Source of the DNA: a bacterium
GTDB taxonomy: Bacteria > Bacteroidota > Bacteroidia > Chitinophagales > Saprospiraceae
Length of the DNA stretch: 60,246 bases
Direction: 5' to 3'
Assembly (NCBI GenBank): GCA_024742755.1
Contig: JANSXW010000019.1
Span: 1 to 60,246, forward strand
In this document: positions 1 through 7,867 of the stretch, piece after piece
Layout: each line of letters starts with the position of its first letter
Numbering within the stretch: position 1 is the stretch's first letter
Notes under the pieces: generated by a model
The model's input: the letters and a program-made list of their open reading frames with translations, nothing else
Told to the model about the DNA's origin: nothing
Databases searched by the model: none
Program-made: the position numbers and the translations under genes

Positions 1-1
1 G

Positions 2-1291
2 TCAGGCCTTTTTTCAACGGATGAATCCAGTTTCGTTACCATGGGGATTACTAAAGATTCAATCCCCAAAATCGCGCTCATTAAATACAATGGAAATGGG
101 GACACTATATTCACGAAAGAGTACATCAACCCTTTCTATCCGGAAGAATCTTTTATCTCCGCAGCACAAAATGTCAGCCCTTATAAAAACGATGAGATTT
201 CACTTATTTCAGGGATCGATGGCGACCCAGATGGGGGCAATTCCGAGATATACTGGCTACGCCTGAACGCAGCAGAGGAAATAATAAATAGTTTTATTTA
301 CGCCGCGCCGGAGCACAATACCCCTGAATCACAAATCATCGATGAAAATGGGAATATTACCATCGGGGCTTTTAGCCATAATATCGGCCAAGTCAACCAA
401 AATTTTACCTGCCAGGCTCAAATCCTGCAGATAGACAGCTTAGGCAACCAAAAATGGCTGTACAAGACCCCAGCTAACCAGCTTTTTAGCTCCGCACGCT
501 CCCTCCTCCCCACCCCCGACGGCGGCCTCATCGTCGGCACCGGTAAAGGCGTGGAGACGCCCATCAACAGCAGCAGCGGCCGCGTAGACTGGAACCCCTG
601 CTTCTTCAAGCTCAATGCCGATAGGCAGATGGAGTGGGTCAGGGAGTTTAGGGCGCCAACGATGAGCCCTGGCCATTCCATCGTGAAAATAGTTCAGGCA
701 ACGGACAGCAGTGGCTATCTCGGAACCAGCCGGATCGCAGATTTCGTGTCGACGGATGAGCCTGTATTTGGCATGTGGGTCATGAAGGTATCCAATGCAG
801 GCGATAGCCTTTGGGCACGGCACTTTAGCCTTATCGACGGGGAATTCGCTTTGCCCGAGCCCATGGACCTCAAAGCCACCCCCGACGGCGGCTACATCGT
901 CTGCGGCGCTATCGACCCGCCCGATGACGGGGGCGTCCACCCCCTGCGCTACGGCTGGCTCCTCAAGCTCGATGAGCACGGCTGCCTCGTGCCCGGCTGC
1001 CACCTGCCCAACAGTACAGCACAGGAGCCCGGCACCCCGCCACGGCTCGCCCTTTTCCCCAACCCTGCCCGCGATTTCATCAACTTTGAGCTGCGCGGTG
1101 CCCGCCTTGCCCCAGATGGGGCTTTCCGCATCCTCGATATGCAGGGGCGGCTTTTGCAAAGCATACCGGCACGGGAGGCCCCGGGCACGGTAGTGGTGCC
1201 CGTACACGATTGGGTGGCGGGGGCCTATGTGGTGCAGTACCTGGAGGGCGGGCAGCTCAGGGCAGCGGAGCGGTTTTTGAAGGTGGAGTGA
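2..1291 (+). CDS. T9SS-sorted secreted protein, N-terminus outside window
   Basis: The reading frame is already open at the first base and there is no start in the window, so this is the C-terminal part (429 residues) of a longer gene. Repeated segments of the form PDGG(L/Y)IV, for example near 520 and 880, resemble the beta-propeller-like repeats common in secreted Bacteroidota proteins. The last ~85 residues form a type A T9SS sorting domain: an FPNPARDFINF start, a central RILDMQGRLLQ strand and a GAYVVQYLEGGQ...RFLKVE end. The protein should therefore be exported, passed through the outer membrane by the type IX system and released or anchored at the cell surface. No catalytic motif is visible, so function beyond secretion is unknown. 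Base composition becomes clearly more GC-rich in the 3' half. Confidence 0.85.
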   Translation, partial: SGLFSTDESSFVTMGITKDSIPKIALIKYNGNGDTIFTKEYINPFYPEESFISAAQNVSPYKNDEISLISGIDGDPDGGNSEIYWLRLNAAEEIINSFIYAAPEHNTPESQIIDENGNITIGAFSHNIGQVNQNFTCQAQILQIDSLGNQKWLYKTPANQLFSSARSLLPTPDGGLIVGTGKGVETPINSSSGRVDWNPCFFKLNADRQMEWVREFRAPTMSPGHSIVKIVQATDSSGYLGTSRIADFVSTDEPVFGMWVMKVSNAGDSLWARHFSLIDGEFALPEPMDLKATPDGGYIVCGAIDPPDDGGVHPLRYGWLLKLDEHGCLVPGCHLPNSTAQEPGTPPRLALFPNPARDFINFELRGARLAPDGAFRILDMQGRLLQSIPAREAPGTVVVPVHDWVAGAYVVQYLEGGQLRAAERFLKVE

Positions 1292-1380
1292 GGTAAGTTC
1301 CCATTTGCATGCTCAGGCCGCGATTCCATAACCGCCGCCTGAGTCGGTATGGCGAATAAACAGGCTAAAGTCAGAACTAT

Positions 1381-1605
1381 TCACACCCCACACCCCGGTG
1401 CCCGCCAGTCGTCCACATCCTGCCGCAGTTTTTTCAGGTAAGCGGCAATCGCATCTGTACCGGCGATCACTTTGTCGTGCTCCTTTAGTTCCGGTTCCAC
1501 AAGCTCAGGCGAAGCTTGCAGGCGGTAGGATACAACCATCTCCCGGAGCTGACTTTCCCAGCTTTCCACCGCTTTATTGTACTCCGGATAGCAAATAGTG
1601 ATCAT
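1381..1605 (-). CDS. Small conserved-looking protein of unknown function
   Basis: This 74-residue open frame starts at ATG 1605 and shows ordinary coding character with mixed charged and hydrophobic residues. I do not recognise it with certainty. The order 'MITICYPEY ... PELVEPELKEHDKVIAGTDAIAAYLKKL' resembles the second half of a thioredoxin/glutathione-S-transferase N-terminal fold, where a proline-containing strand is followed by a G-x-x-A-I-x-x-Y-L helix. The CPxC-type active site is absent. The only cysteines are C5 and the one near the C-terminus (APGCGV). It lies downstream of the porin gene on the same strand, 95 bp away and beyond a GC-rich hairpin, so it could be transcribed with it. 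It could also be a chance frame. Confidence 0.5.
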   Translation of the reverse strand: MITICYPEYNKAVESWESQLREMVVSYRLQASPELVEPELKEHDKVIAGTDAIAAYLKKLRQDVDDWRAPGCGV

Positions 1606-1666
1606 TTTTAGTAACGTTTTGAATGGGCCAGGTATAAAGAAAGTGAAGAATAGGTAGATGTCTTTG

Positions 1667-1702
1667 GAGCGCCGCCGGGGGGACCAGGCGGTGCTCTTTT
1701 TT
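1667..1702 (+). terminator. GC-rich hairpin with T-run at the porin stop codon
   Basis: A 10-bp stem (1667-1676 with 1687-1696, one G-U pair) is followed by six T on the plus strand, overlapping the porin stop codon. On the minus strand the hairpin directly follows the porin stop but has no T-run after it. It could terminate plus-strand transcription from upstream or stabilise the 3' end of the porin mRNA. Confidence 0.5.
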
Positions 1703-3644
1703 AGTCCAAAAACCGCCAGTTGATCCCAATCCGGAAGACCGCCCGGTGGTAAGGGTACAGCGCCGTTTGGTAGAAATAATCATCCAGAAAGGCAGCCGTG
1801 CCGTTTTCCCATTTGAAAAAGGCCCGGAACCGGGTGACCTTCATCAGGAAGAAGGCATCCGCTGCAGGGTAGAAAGGAATGGTCTGCTCGTCCTGCAGCT
1901 GAAACTGCCCTGTGATAGGGTTGTAGTAATTGGCGCGGAAAGCTTCATTATAGCGCAGGTCCACGCCCAGCTTAACGTCTAGTACCCGAAACCACTTACC
2001 GGCGTAGTAGAAGCTGTGCTTGCCAAAGAAAGTGGGCAGGCGCAGGACCTCCTCGGATGATTGCTGCAGGGCGAACAGGTTGTCGAAGTGCAGGTTCCAA
2101 AACAGGTTGAAATTTTTCTCCAGGATCAACTGTCCAATGCTGATGGGCACACCGGTCTGTTGGGGTAGCCCGTCCGTACCAAAGTAGATGAAATTATTGA
2201 GCAGGTGATAGCGCACCTCGGCGCTAAACTGAACGCCCGGCAAAATATACTTGCCCTGCAGGGTGGTGGACAGGGTTTTATCAAAATTGTTGCGGTAAAG
2301 CTGCCGCTCGGAGAGGTACATGCGATGCTGCATGAGCGTGGGGCTGTACAACTGACTGACGCCCCTGAGCTCCAGCTGCCCGAGCTTTTTGAGATCGAAG
2401 AACAAGTCGCCGCTCACCCGGTAGTCCCCGGCATTCGCCAGCAGGCCAAGGTGACCCCGCAAGTCAATAAGCAGGCGCTCACTTGGATTGAGGCGGTAGC
2501 GCCCCGTCAGGAAGAGGTTGTTCAGGGTGGAATCCCCATTGGTCTGCACCAGCTGATGCAGGGTATGCACGGCACCAACTTCCAGTAAATCGCGCTGCTG
2601 CACGGCCTCGTCTCTGCCCTGCCCCCTCAGCTTAAAGGTCGCCAGTTTGAACTCATTCTCGTACTGCCGGTGGCGCAGGTAAAACCGGGCGCCCCGAGGG
2701 TCGATCAGAAAGGCCGGAAAGCGGTTGTAAAAACTGTCCACTGCGGGATTATAGGCATCGGCATATTTGTACAGGCTGTTTTGGAACCGGGCCTTGTGTG
2801 CAATCGTGTAAGCCCGGCGCGTCCCCTTGATGGAATCCTGCCCCCCACCGAAGCGGTAATAATGGGTGTAGGACACCTCGCGGTGCGCATGACGGGTGCG
2901 GGCATCGCCCAGGAGCACTTCGGCTGCGCTGGGGCTGCTGAATTCTCCGCCCAGCGCCGGCTCTTCCCATACCCCACCGTTATCTTCCATTTGAATGGTA
3001 TTGGCTGCTACGCTGAAGAAGGCCTCATAACGGTTATTGGGGTGCTGAAACCAAAGCCCGTTGTTGAAGGTGGTGTTGCGCACATTCTGATTCGGATATT
3101 GAGAATTCTCCCCAAACTGCGTAATGCGGTCGTAGTCCAGCGTGTAATTAAGCCCATTGGCGAAATTCCGGGAAAAATCAGCCTTCGTGTAACTATCCGC
3201 CTGCTCGGAGCCTATCGTGTGAGCAAAAATAGAGACGGGCTTTTCCAGGCGGTAATACCGTAGCTGATCGCCGGTAGTCATGTACAAGTCGTACTGATGT
3301 TGCCCGATATCAAAGCCGCGGCGCTCGGGTACCTCGAAGACTATAGGTTCATGTGCGGAACCCAAAATGCCCAACTGCCGGTAATCCAGCCGACGGCGGC
3401 GGGTGGGGTCGTATTGCCGGAAGAAATCGTCGAGGGTGGTATCCGAAAAAGGAATTTCCAGATTGGGGTTATCGGCATAAAAGTAGAACACATCGAAGGT
3501 GTCGAGCAAGACATCCAACTGATCAAGCCCCTGCTGTTGCCCTTGCTGTTGCTGCCGGTTCGCACCGGGGAACTGTGCCAAGGCTATCTCTGGCAGGGCC
3601 AACAGCGCAACAATCAGGAATAGTAAGGGCAGAATCGGCTTCAT
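1701..3644 (-). CDS. Putative outer-membrane porin (Bacteroidota putative-porin family)
   Basis: A 647-residue protein predicted to form an outer-membrane beta barrel. It has a signal peptide (MKPILPLLFLIVALLALPEIALA-Q, cleavage near residue 23), a short glutamine-rich linker, and then a region beginning 'LLDTFDVFYFYADNP' that is typical of the Bacteroidota 'putative porin' family. Many alternating aromatic strands follow, and the chain ends in a terminal aromatic strand (...FRIGINWRFLD). The frame is open 20 codons further upstream, but a TATCTTTG promoter box lies at 3663-3670, inside that extension, so ATG 3644 is the better start. No substrate can be inferred. A GC-rich hairpin follows the stop, and the intergenic repeat element at 3781-4004 lies upstream. 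Confidence 0.85.
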   Translation of the reverse strand: MKPILPLLFLIVALLALPEIALAQFPGANRQQQQGQQQGLDQLDVLLDTFDVFYFYADNPNLEIPFSDTTLDDFFRQYDPTRRRRLDYRQLGILGSAHEPIVFEVPERRGFDIGQHQYDLYMTTGDQLRYYRLEKPVSIFAHTIGSEQADSYTKADFSRNFANGLNYTLDYDRITQFGENSQYPNQNVRNTTFNNGLWFQHPNNRYEAFFSVAANTIQMEDNGGVWEEPALGGEFSSPSAAEVLLGDARTRHAHREVSYTHYYRFGGGQDSIKGTRRAYTIAHKARFQNSLYKYADAYNPAVDSFYNRFPAFLIDPRGARFYLRHRQYENEFKLATFKLRGQGRDEAVQQRDLLEVGAVHTLHQLVQTNGDSTLNNLFLTGRYRLNPSERLLIDLRGHLGLLANAGDYRVSGDLFFDLKKLGQLELRGVSQLYSPTLMQHRMYLSERQLYRNNFDKTLSTTLQGKYILPGVQFSAEVRYHLLNNFIYFGTDGLPQQTGVPISIGQLILEKNFNLFWNLHFDNLFALQQSSEEVLRLPTFFGKHSFYYAGKWFRVLDVKLGVDLRYNEAFRANYYNPITGQFQLQDEQTIPFYPAADAFFLMKVTRFRAFFKWENGTAAFLDDYFYQTALYPYHRAVFRIGINWRFLD

Positions 3645-3662
3645 GCAGTTCTTTTGAGGCGG

Positions 3663-3670
3663 CAAAGATA
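3663..3670 (-). promoter_or_regulatory. -7 box TATCTTTG of the porin gene
   Basis: This is an exact match to the Bacteroidota sigma-ABfr -7 consensus TAnnTTTG, 18 bases before ATG 3644. It predicts a leader of roughly a dozen bases. No clear -33 TTTG is seen. Confidence 0.6.
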
Positions 3671-3780
3671 GGAAGAAAACGCATGTAGCGCAGTATCTAT
3701 GCACCGGAAGCCAACGCTTAACATTTTGTTGAGCTTTTTGGAAGGAAAGGGCGGAGTGGTTTTACCCCGCCCCCGGATTT

Positions 3781-4004
3781 TAGACTGTGTTGGGATTTCA
3801 CCCTTTGGGCTGCATTTGCCAAATTTTATCCTGCACTTCGTTGCTCTCCCGCCTGCCAAAGTCTTGTACGGCGGGCAGGTCAGTCGCTTAGCTCAGGCTA
3901 GGCTCCCTCATCGCGCCCCCGACGATGAATGTCGGGATCAAAGACTTGTTCAGAAAAAAATTTGACTGCATTCGCTCCAAAAGCGAATTCCCAACACAGT
4001 CTTA
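3781..4004. repeat. Interrupted-palindrome intergenic element A, starting at a stop codon
   Basis: The terminal arms are perfect 14-bp inverted repeats (3782-3795, AGACTGTGTTGGGA, and 3989-4002), with weaker complementarity continuing inward. Two smaller hairpins lie inside: CCCGCCTGCC...GGCGGGCAGG near 3848-3878, and CCCGAC...GTCGGG near 3917-3936. On the minus strand the right arm starts at the third base of the TAA stop of the 4002-5450 gene. Its sequence is clearly related to the element at 44045-44209. The rest of the 3645-4001 gap holds only the porin promoter. Confidence 0.75.
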
Positions 4005-5450
4005 CTGTAACAAAACCTTCAGGGTATGTGCACCATTCTCTCCGGTGATGCGCAGGGCATATAGTCCGCCGGGCAGACTGCCGGGCCGGCTGAATTCCAG
4101 CTGCTGACGCCCTTTGCTCAATGCATGAGTCCCGAAATCCGCAACCTGCTGCCCATTGAGGTTCCAAAGTGAAAAATGAGCCGGTGCCACGGCCTCCGGC
4201 AATTCCACGTCCACCCCAATTGTGCTTTGAGCAGGCTGAGGAAATACCGATACCTGTGCGCCTTCCACCCATTCCTCCACGCTTACCGGGTTGAGGCAGT
4301 CGAGGTTGACGGGCTCTAATTGCTGATTGGCGGCGCAGTTGTCGCCCATGCCTTCAAAAACAAACAGGCCCTCCTGCATATCGGAGACCAGGATATTGCC
4401 GGAAGGCAGGAGCGGATAGATACCCCAGGCGCCTTTGTAGCTTGTGCCGTTGGGCTCGTTGGAAGTATCGTAGTACAGTACTTTCTCCGGATTGGCAGGG
4501 TCTGAAATATCGTACACCACAATACCATCGTAGTAGTAAGACACATACAGGTAATCGCAGGCCACAATCTGATTGTGGGTGATGCTCGTTGGGTTCTCGG
4601 TTTCGGCATCAAAGGTCCCGGTAACTTCAGGCTCACAGGGATCGCTGACATCAATGGCTTTGATATCGTAACCGTGGTTTTCATCCGCCATGTAGTAGTA
4701 TTGCCCATCATCCGTTAGCCAGCCGGAGTGGTTGTAGCCCCGGAATGGATAGTCGGTGATGGTGCTGATGGTTTCCGGGTTCGCCGGGTCCGAAAAATCG
4801 ACCATAGCAAACCCTGACCCGCCTGCGTTCAGAAAAGCAACGCCATCGCGTACATACCCATCGTGGATATGCCCGACATTCAGCCCGCCGAAGTTGTTGT
4901 ACTCGCCGATATAATCGAGGGTAAGCGGATCAGAAATATCGTAAACGCGCAATGCAGAATAATTTTGCGGCCCGCCGTTCATGGCGAAACCGTACAATTT
5001 GGCATGAGTCGTGTCGATGAAGATATTGTGCGCCGTTTGGATTCGGGTAGGCGCATCGTAGGCTACAATCACCGTATCCGGAAGCTGTGTGATGTCCATA
5101 ATTTGCAGGCTGCTCTGCCCTTCGTCGCACACGGCATACAGGTAGCCCTTATAATCGTGGTAATCCCGGTGGATAATGACCGGCCCCTGTGCAGCGCCTG
5201 CCACAAAGTGTGCCTCAAAAGGCTGCGTGGGGTCCGTGACATCTATAAAGTGTGTCCCTGCAGTAGACCCGAGGACCGCATATTCATGGCCATTGACGGC
5301 AAGGCCCCAGATTTCATTGTAGATGTTGTTGTAAAAGGCCGACCCGACCAGATTGGGGTCGCTCCAGGTGCCCAGCAGATTGGCTTCTTCCTGAGCATTC
5401 AGGTGTGCAAAGCTCAGCAACAGAGCTAAATACAGTAGCTTGATCTTCAT
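4002..5450 (-). CDS. Choice-of-anchor B family protein with LVIVD repeats and T9SS sorting domain
   Basis: A 482-residue secreted protein with signal peptide MKIKLLYLALLLSFAHLNAQ. The body consists of LVIVD-type propeller repeats, recognisable as recurring 'YVYDISDP', 'DFSDPANPE', 'AIDVSDPCEPE' and 'VVYDISDPANPEK' units. This layout matches the choice-of-anchor B family, whose members combine these repeats with different C-terminal anchors. Here the anchor is a T9SS type A sorting domain from about residue 395 (VSVFPQPAQSTIGV ... LYALRITGENGAHTLKVLLQ). The biochemical role is unknown; a surface or extracellular location is expected. The sorting domain ends exactly where such domains normally end, so the repeat element that starts at the stop codon has not truncated the protein. 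A weak -7-like TACTTTCG lies at 5469-5476. Confidence 0.88.
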   Translation of the reverse strand: MKIKLLYLALLLSFAHLNAQEEANLLGTWSDPNLVGSAFYNNIYNEIWGLAVNGHEYAVLGSTAGTHFIDVTDPTQPFEAHFVAGAAQGPVIIHRDYHDYKGYLYAVCDEGQSSLQIMDITQLPDTVIVAYDAPTRIQTAHNIFIDTTHAKLYGFAMNGGPQNYSALRVYDISDPLTLDYIGEYNNFGGLNVGHIHDGYVRDGVAFLNAGGSGFAMVDFSDPANPETISTITDYPFRGYNHSGWLTDDGQYYYMADENHGYDIKAIDVSDPCEPEVTGTFDAETENPTSITHNQIVACDYLYVSYYYDGIVVYDISDPANPEKVLYYDTSNEPNGTSYKGAWGIYPLLPSGNILVSDMQEGLFVFEGMGDNCAANQQLEPVNLDCLNPVSVEEWVEGAQVSVFPQPAQSTIGVDVELPEAVAPAHFSLWNLNGQQVADFGTHALSKGRQQLEFSRPGSLPGGLYALRITGENGAHTLKVLLQ

Positions 5451-5522
5451 ACAATTCGCAATTTTAAACGAAAGTAAGCATTTTATGCCCTTCTTTCGGT
5501 CAACTTGCTGACAGAGTGCCTC

Positions 5523-6758
5523 CTACTTTTCCGGGAATATCGGCTCGTACTGCCTTTCCCGCTCCAATTCATACTGATAAAGGATGCGCCCAATTCGTGC
5601 CAGAGCAGGAAAGCCAATCGTGTCGTACTCGTACACGCCGTCGTTGTAAACCTGATTGGCATTGACATGAATATTGGCTGCGACCATGAACTCCACCTTG
5701 TTTTCATAATCCACCACATACGCCACATCCGTAAGAAAGCCATAGGCATCGCCCACCTTATTGAAAATACGGATGTGGTCAGGTATAGGCGCTTTGGAAT
5801 CGCCAAACAGGAAAAATTTGACGTAGCTGTCCCAACCAGCATACTCCGGATAAGCCGGGTAGTCGCTTTCCCGTGGCAGCATACTCATGTACTTGCGTAA
5901 AAACTGATAATCGGCCGGGCGAAGGTTAAAACGGCGATGCGCGGGCACAGACTCCGGGAAGAGCACGGCCTGCAGCATATCGTGCAGTTCCTGCAATCCC
6001 ACATAGTTTTTGTCCCGAAAGTCGAAGGGAGCCGGTACAATTTGCCCCTCTCCGTCCATATAGCCAAGCCCGCGTACCTCCTGCTTTAATTGCAGGGGGC
6101 TTTCAAAGGCACTGTACACTTCGCCCTGATGGTACAACAGCCTGTTGCCAGGAGCCGTAAACGTTACCGGATTGCTGTAGCGGTTGGACTCAGCGTCGTA
6201 CCCCGGTGCAGAAAGCCGGTGGATGATACGGGTGCGGGTGTAGCCCTTTTCCTGTAATTTTTCGTTCAGATAAGCCTGCCCCAGGAATTCATACAGGCGG
6301 TTATAGGCATCGTTGTCGCTGACCAGAAAAATCTTCTTTATGTAATGCGCAACCGAGGGCAGCCCTCCCTCTGCTGAGGTATCTGCACGCACGGCCGTTT
6401 GCGGTGCCTGCCCTTTGCCTGTAAACATAGGAGTCTCTGCATCAAGCCCCTGAATGCGCAGTTCGTTGAGTTTCTCAAGCGCCAGAAAGGCAGCGGGCAT
6501 TTTCACGGTGCTTGCCGGATAAAAATACAGGTTGGAATCTACGCCCAGGTAGTGGGTCTTAAAGGCAGGCTGATTGTCTTCATCCCGGTCGATTTGGGTA
6601 TAAATCAGCTGTAGCTGAAACTTTTCCGGAGCCGCCATTACCGCCTGCAAAGTGCTGTCCCCGGAATTCCGGAGCAGCTTTTGCAGCAATGCGCTGTCCG
6701 GCTGAGATAAACCCCACGGGCCAGAGCACAGGAAAGCAAAAAGCAGTATTTTTTTCAT
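5523..6758 (-). CDS. Secreted serine hydrolase, class A beta-lactamase-like fold
   Basis: A 411-residue protein with signal peptide (MKKILLFAFLCSGPWGLSQ). It carries the three serine-acylase motifs in the order of a class A beta-lactamase fold: S-T-V-K (YPASTVKMPAA, ~residue 82), S-D-N (LVSDNDAYN, ~146) and a KTG-equivalent K-V-G (IFNKVGDAYG, ~338). The enzyme probably acts in the periplasm. Whether it hydrolyses beta-lactams, acts on peptidoglycan peptides or has an esterase role cannot be decided; at about 410 residues it is longer than a classical beta-lactamase (~290). It lies 18 bp downstream of the dipeptide epimerase gene and is probably co-transcribed, which favours a role in cell-wall peptide turnover. 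Confidence 0.85.
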   Translation of the reverse strand: MKKILLFAFLCSGPWGLSQPDSALLQKLLRNSGDSTLQAVMAAPEKFQLQLIYTQIDRDEDNQPAFKTHYLGVDSNLYFYPASTVKMPAAFLALEKLNELRIQGLDAETPMFTGKGQAPQTAVRADTSAEGGLPSVAHYIKKIFLVSDNDAYNRLYEFLGQAYLNEKLQEKGYTRTRIIHRLSAPGYDAESNRYSNPVTFTAPGNRLLYHQGEVYSAFESPLQLKQEVRGLGYMDGEGQIVPAPFDFRDKNYVGLQELHDMLQAVLFPESVPAHRRFNLRPADYQFLRKYMSMLPRESDYPAYPEYAGWDSYVKFFLFGDSKAPIPDHIRIFNKVGDAYGFLTDVAYVVDYENKVEFMVAANIHVNANQVYNDGVYEYDTIGFPALARIGRILYQYELERERQYEPIFPEK

Positions 6759-6776
6759 GCGAATGAGTTTTGATCA

Positions 6777-7793
6777 TTAAGCTTGCCGCAAGGCTGCTCC
6801 CGTACCATTCCGGTTAGGGAACACCACCCCCTCTGGCTTTACCTCCACACCGGTAGCCGGGTCTGATTTGAGCAATAGCGCCCCATCCATATCCACGTAG
6901 TCTAGCAGGGGTAGTAGCTGAGCAATCGCAGAAATCCCTACGGAAGACTCCGTCATGCAGCCCACCATCACTTTCAAGCCGAGGCTGCGGGCGTGCTCTG
7001 CCATACGGCGTGCCGGGGTAAGCCCCCCGCACTTCATCAGCTTGATGTTGACCCCGTGGAAGAAGCCGTAGCAGCGGGCTATATCCGCTTCACTGTGGCA
7101 GCTTTCATCGGCGATGACCGGGAGTACAGATTCGGCATACACCCGCTTCATGCCCTCCCAGTCATCCGCTTTGAGCGGCTGTTCGATAAATTCCACTCCC
7201 AGTTCCTTCAGGCGGGGCGCGTAGGCAATGGTTTGCTCAGCCGTCCAGGCCGTATTGGCATCAATGCGGAACACGGCATCTGTTTTGGCCCGGAGGGCCG
7301 CTATGATTTCAAGGTCATGGCCAGTGCCCAGTTTGATTTTGTAAAGCGGCCAGGGCTGTTCAGCCATTTTAGCCGCCATTTCCTCTACACTCGCTATGCC
7401 GATGGTATAGTTGGAACGGGGTGTAGTGGTTCGCTCCAGTCCCCAGAGTTCATACACCGGTGCGCCGTGCACCTTGCCAAATAAATCGTGGAGGGCTTCG
7501 TCAAGGGCACAGAGCAGGAAGGGGGCATCTTCCAGGTGAGGCTGTAGTTGATCCCAGAGGATTTCGGGCGACTCAAGGGGGAGGGCTTCAACGACCGGGC
7601 GCAGGGCTTCCAGGCGTTCGGCCATTTCGCTCAGCGCAACACCGTAGTAGCGGATTTCAGTAGCTTCGCCAAAGCCCGAATGCGCCCCCTCGGACAGCTC
7701 AACGATTAGACTGGGGGTTGCATCGCGTGAGCCGTGGGCAATGGAAAAGGTATGCCTGAGCGGCAACTGAAAGGTATGGATGCGGAGCTTCAT
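6777..7793 (-). CDS. Dipeptide (L-Ala-D/L-Glu) epimerase, enolase superfamily
   Basis: A 338-residue enzyme of the muconate-lactonizing subgroup of the enolase superfamily. Visible landmarks are the K-x-K base pair (LYKIKLG, ~residue 151), the metal ligands D (FRIDANTAW, ~177), E (FIEQPL, ~204) and D (IADES, ~227), the K-x-x-K-C-G-G motif (NIKLMKCGG, ~251) and the D-x-D specificity signature (YVDMDGALLL, ~303). The last is characteristic of dipeptide epimerases such as E. coli YcjG. It would interconvert L-Ala-D-Glu and L-Ala-L-Glu released from murein so that they can be degraded. The enzyme is cytoplasmic, with no signal peptide. It heads a two-gene unit with the secreted serine hydrolase. 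Substrate specificity is inferred from the family, not proven. Confidence 0.87.
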   Translation of the reverse strand: MKLRIHTFQLPLRHTFSIAHGSRDATPSLIVELSEGAHSGFGEATEIRYYGVALSEMAERLEALRPVVEALPLESPEILWDQLQPHLEDAPFLLCALDEALHDLFGKVHGAPVYELWGLERTTTPRSNYTIGIASVEEMAAKMAEQPWPLYKIKLGTGHDLEIIAALRAKTDAVFRIDANTAWTAEQTIAYAPRLKELGVEFIEQPLKADDWEGMKRVYAESVLPVIADESCHSEADIARCYGFFHGVNIKLMKCGGLTPARRMAEHARSLGLKVMVGCMTESSVGISAIAQLLPLLDYVDMDGALLLKSDPATGVEVKPEGVVFPNRNGTGAALRQA

Positions 7794-7818
7794 AAACTAA
7801 TTTATTTGAATTTATTTG

Positions 7819-7849
7819 TTGCACTACTGGAGTTTTTTCCTTATTTTTG
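7819..7849 (+). promoter_or_regulatory. Promoter of the Rpn-family nuclease gene
   Basis: A TTG (7819-7821) and an exact TAnnTTTG box (TATTTTTG, 7842-7849) are separated by 20 bp. The box overlaps a possible upstream ATG at 7847 and so supports the ATG at 7868 as the real start. Confidence 0.65.
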
Positions 7850-7867
7850 GGTACAATCACTAACGCG

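Noticed and set aside
440..1207. Long minus-strand ORF opposite the first T9SS protein
   Set aside because: Antisense frame in GC-rich coding sequence; the product is low in recognisable motifs, while the plus strand has a full sorting domain.
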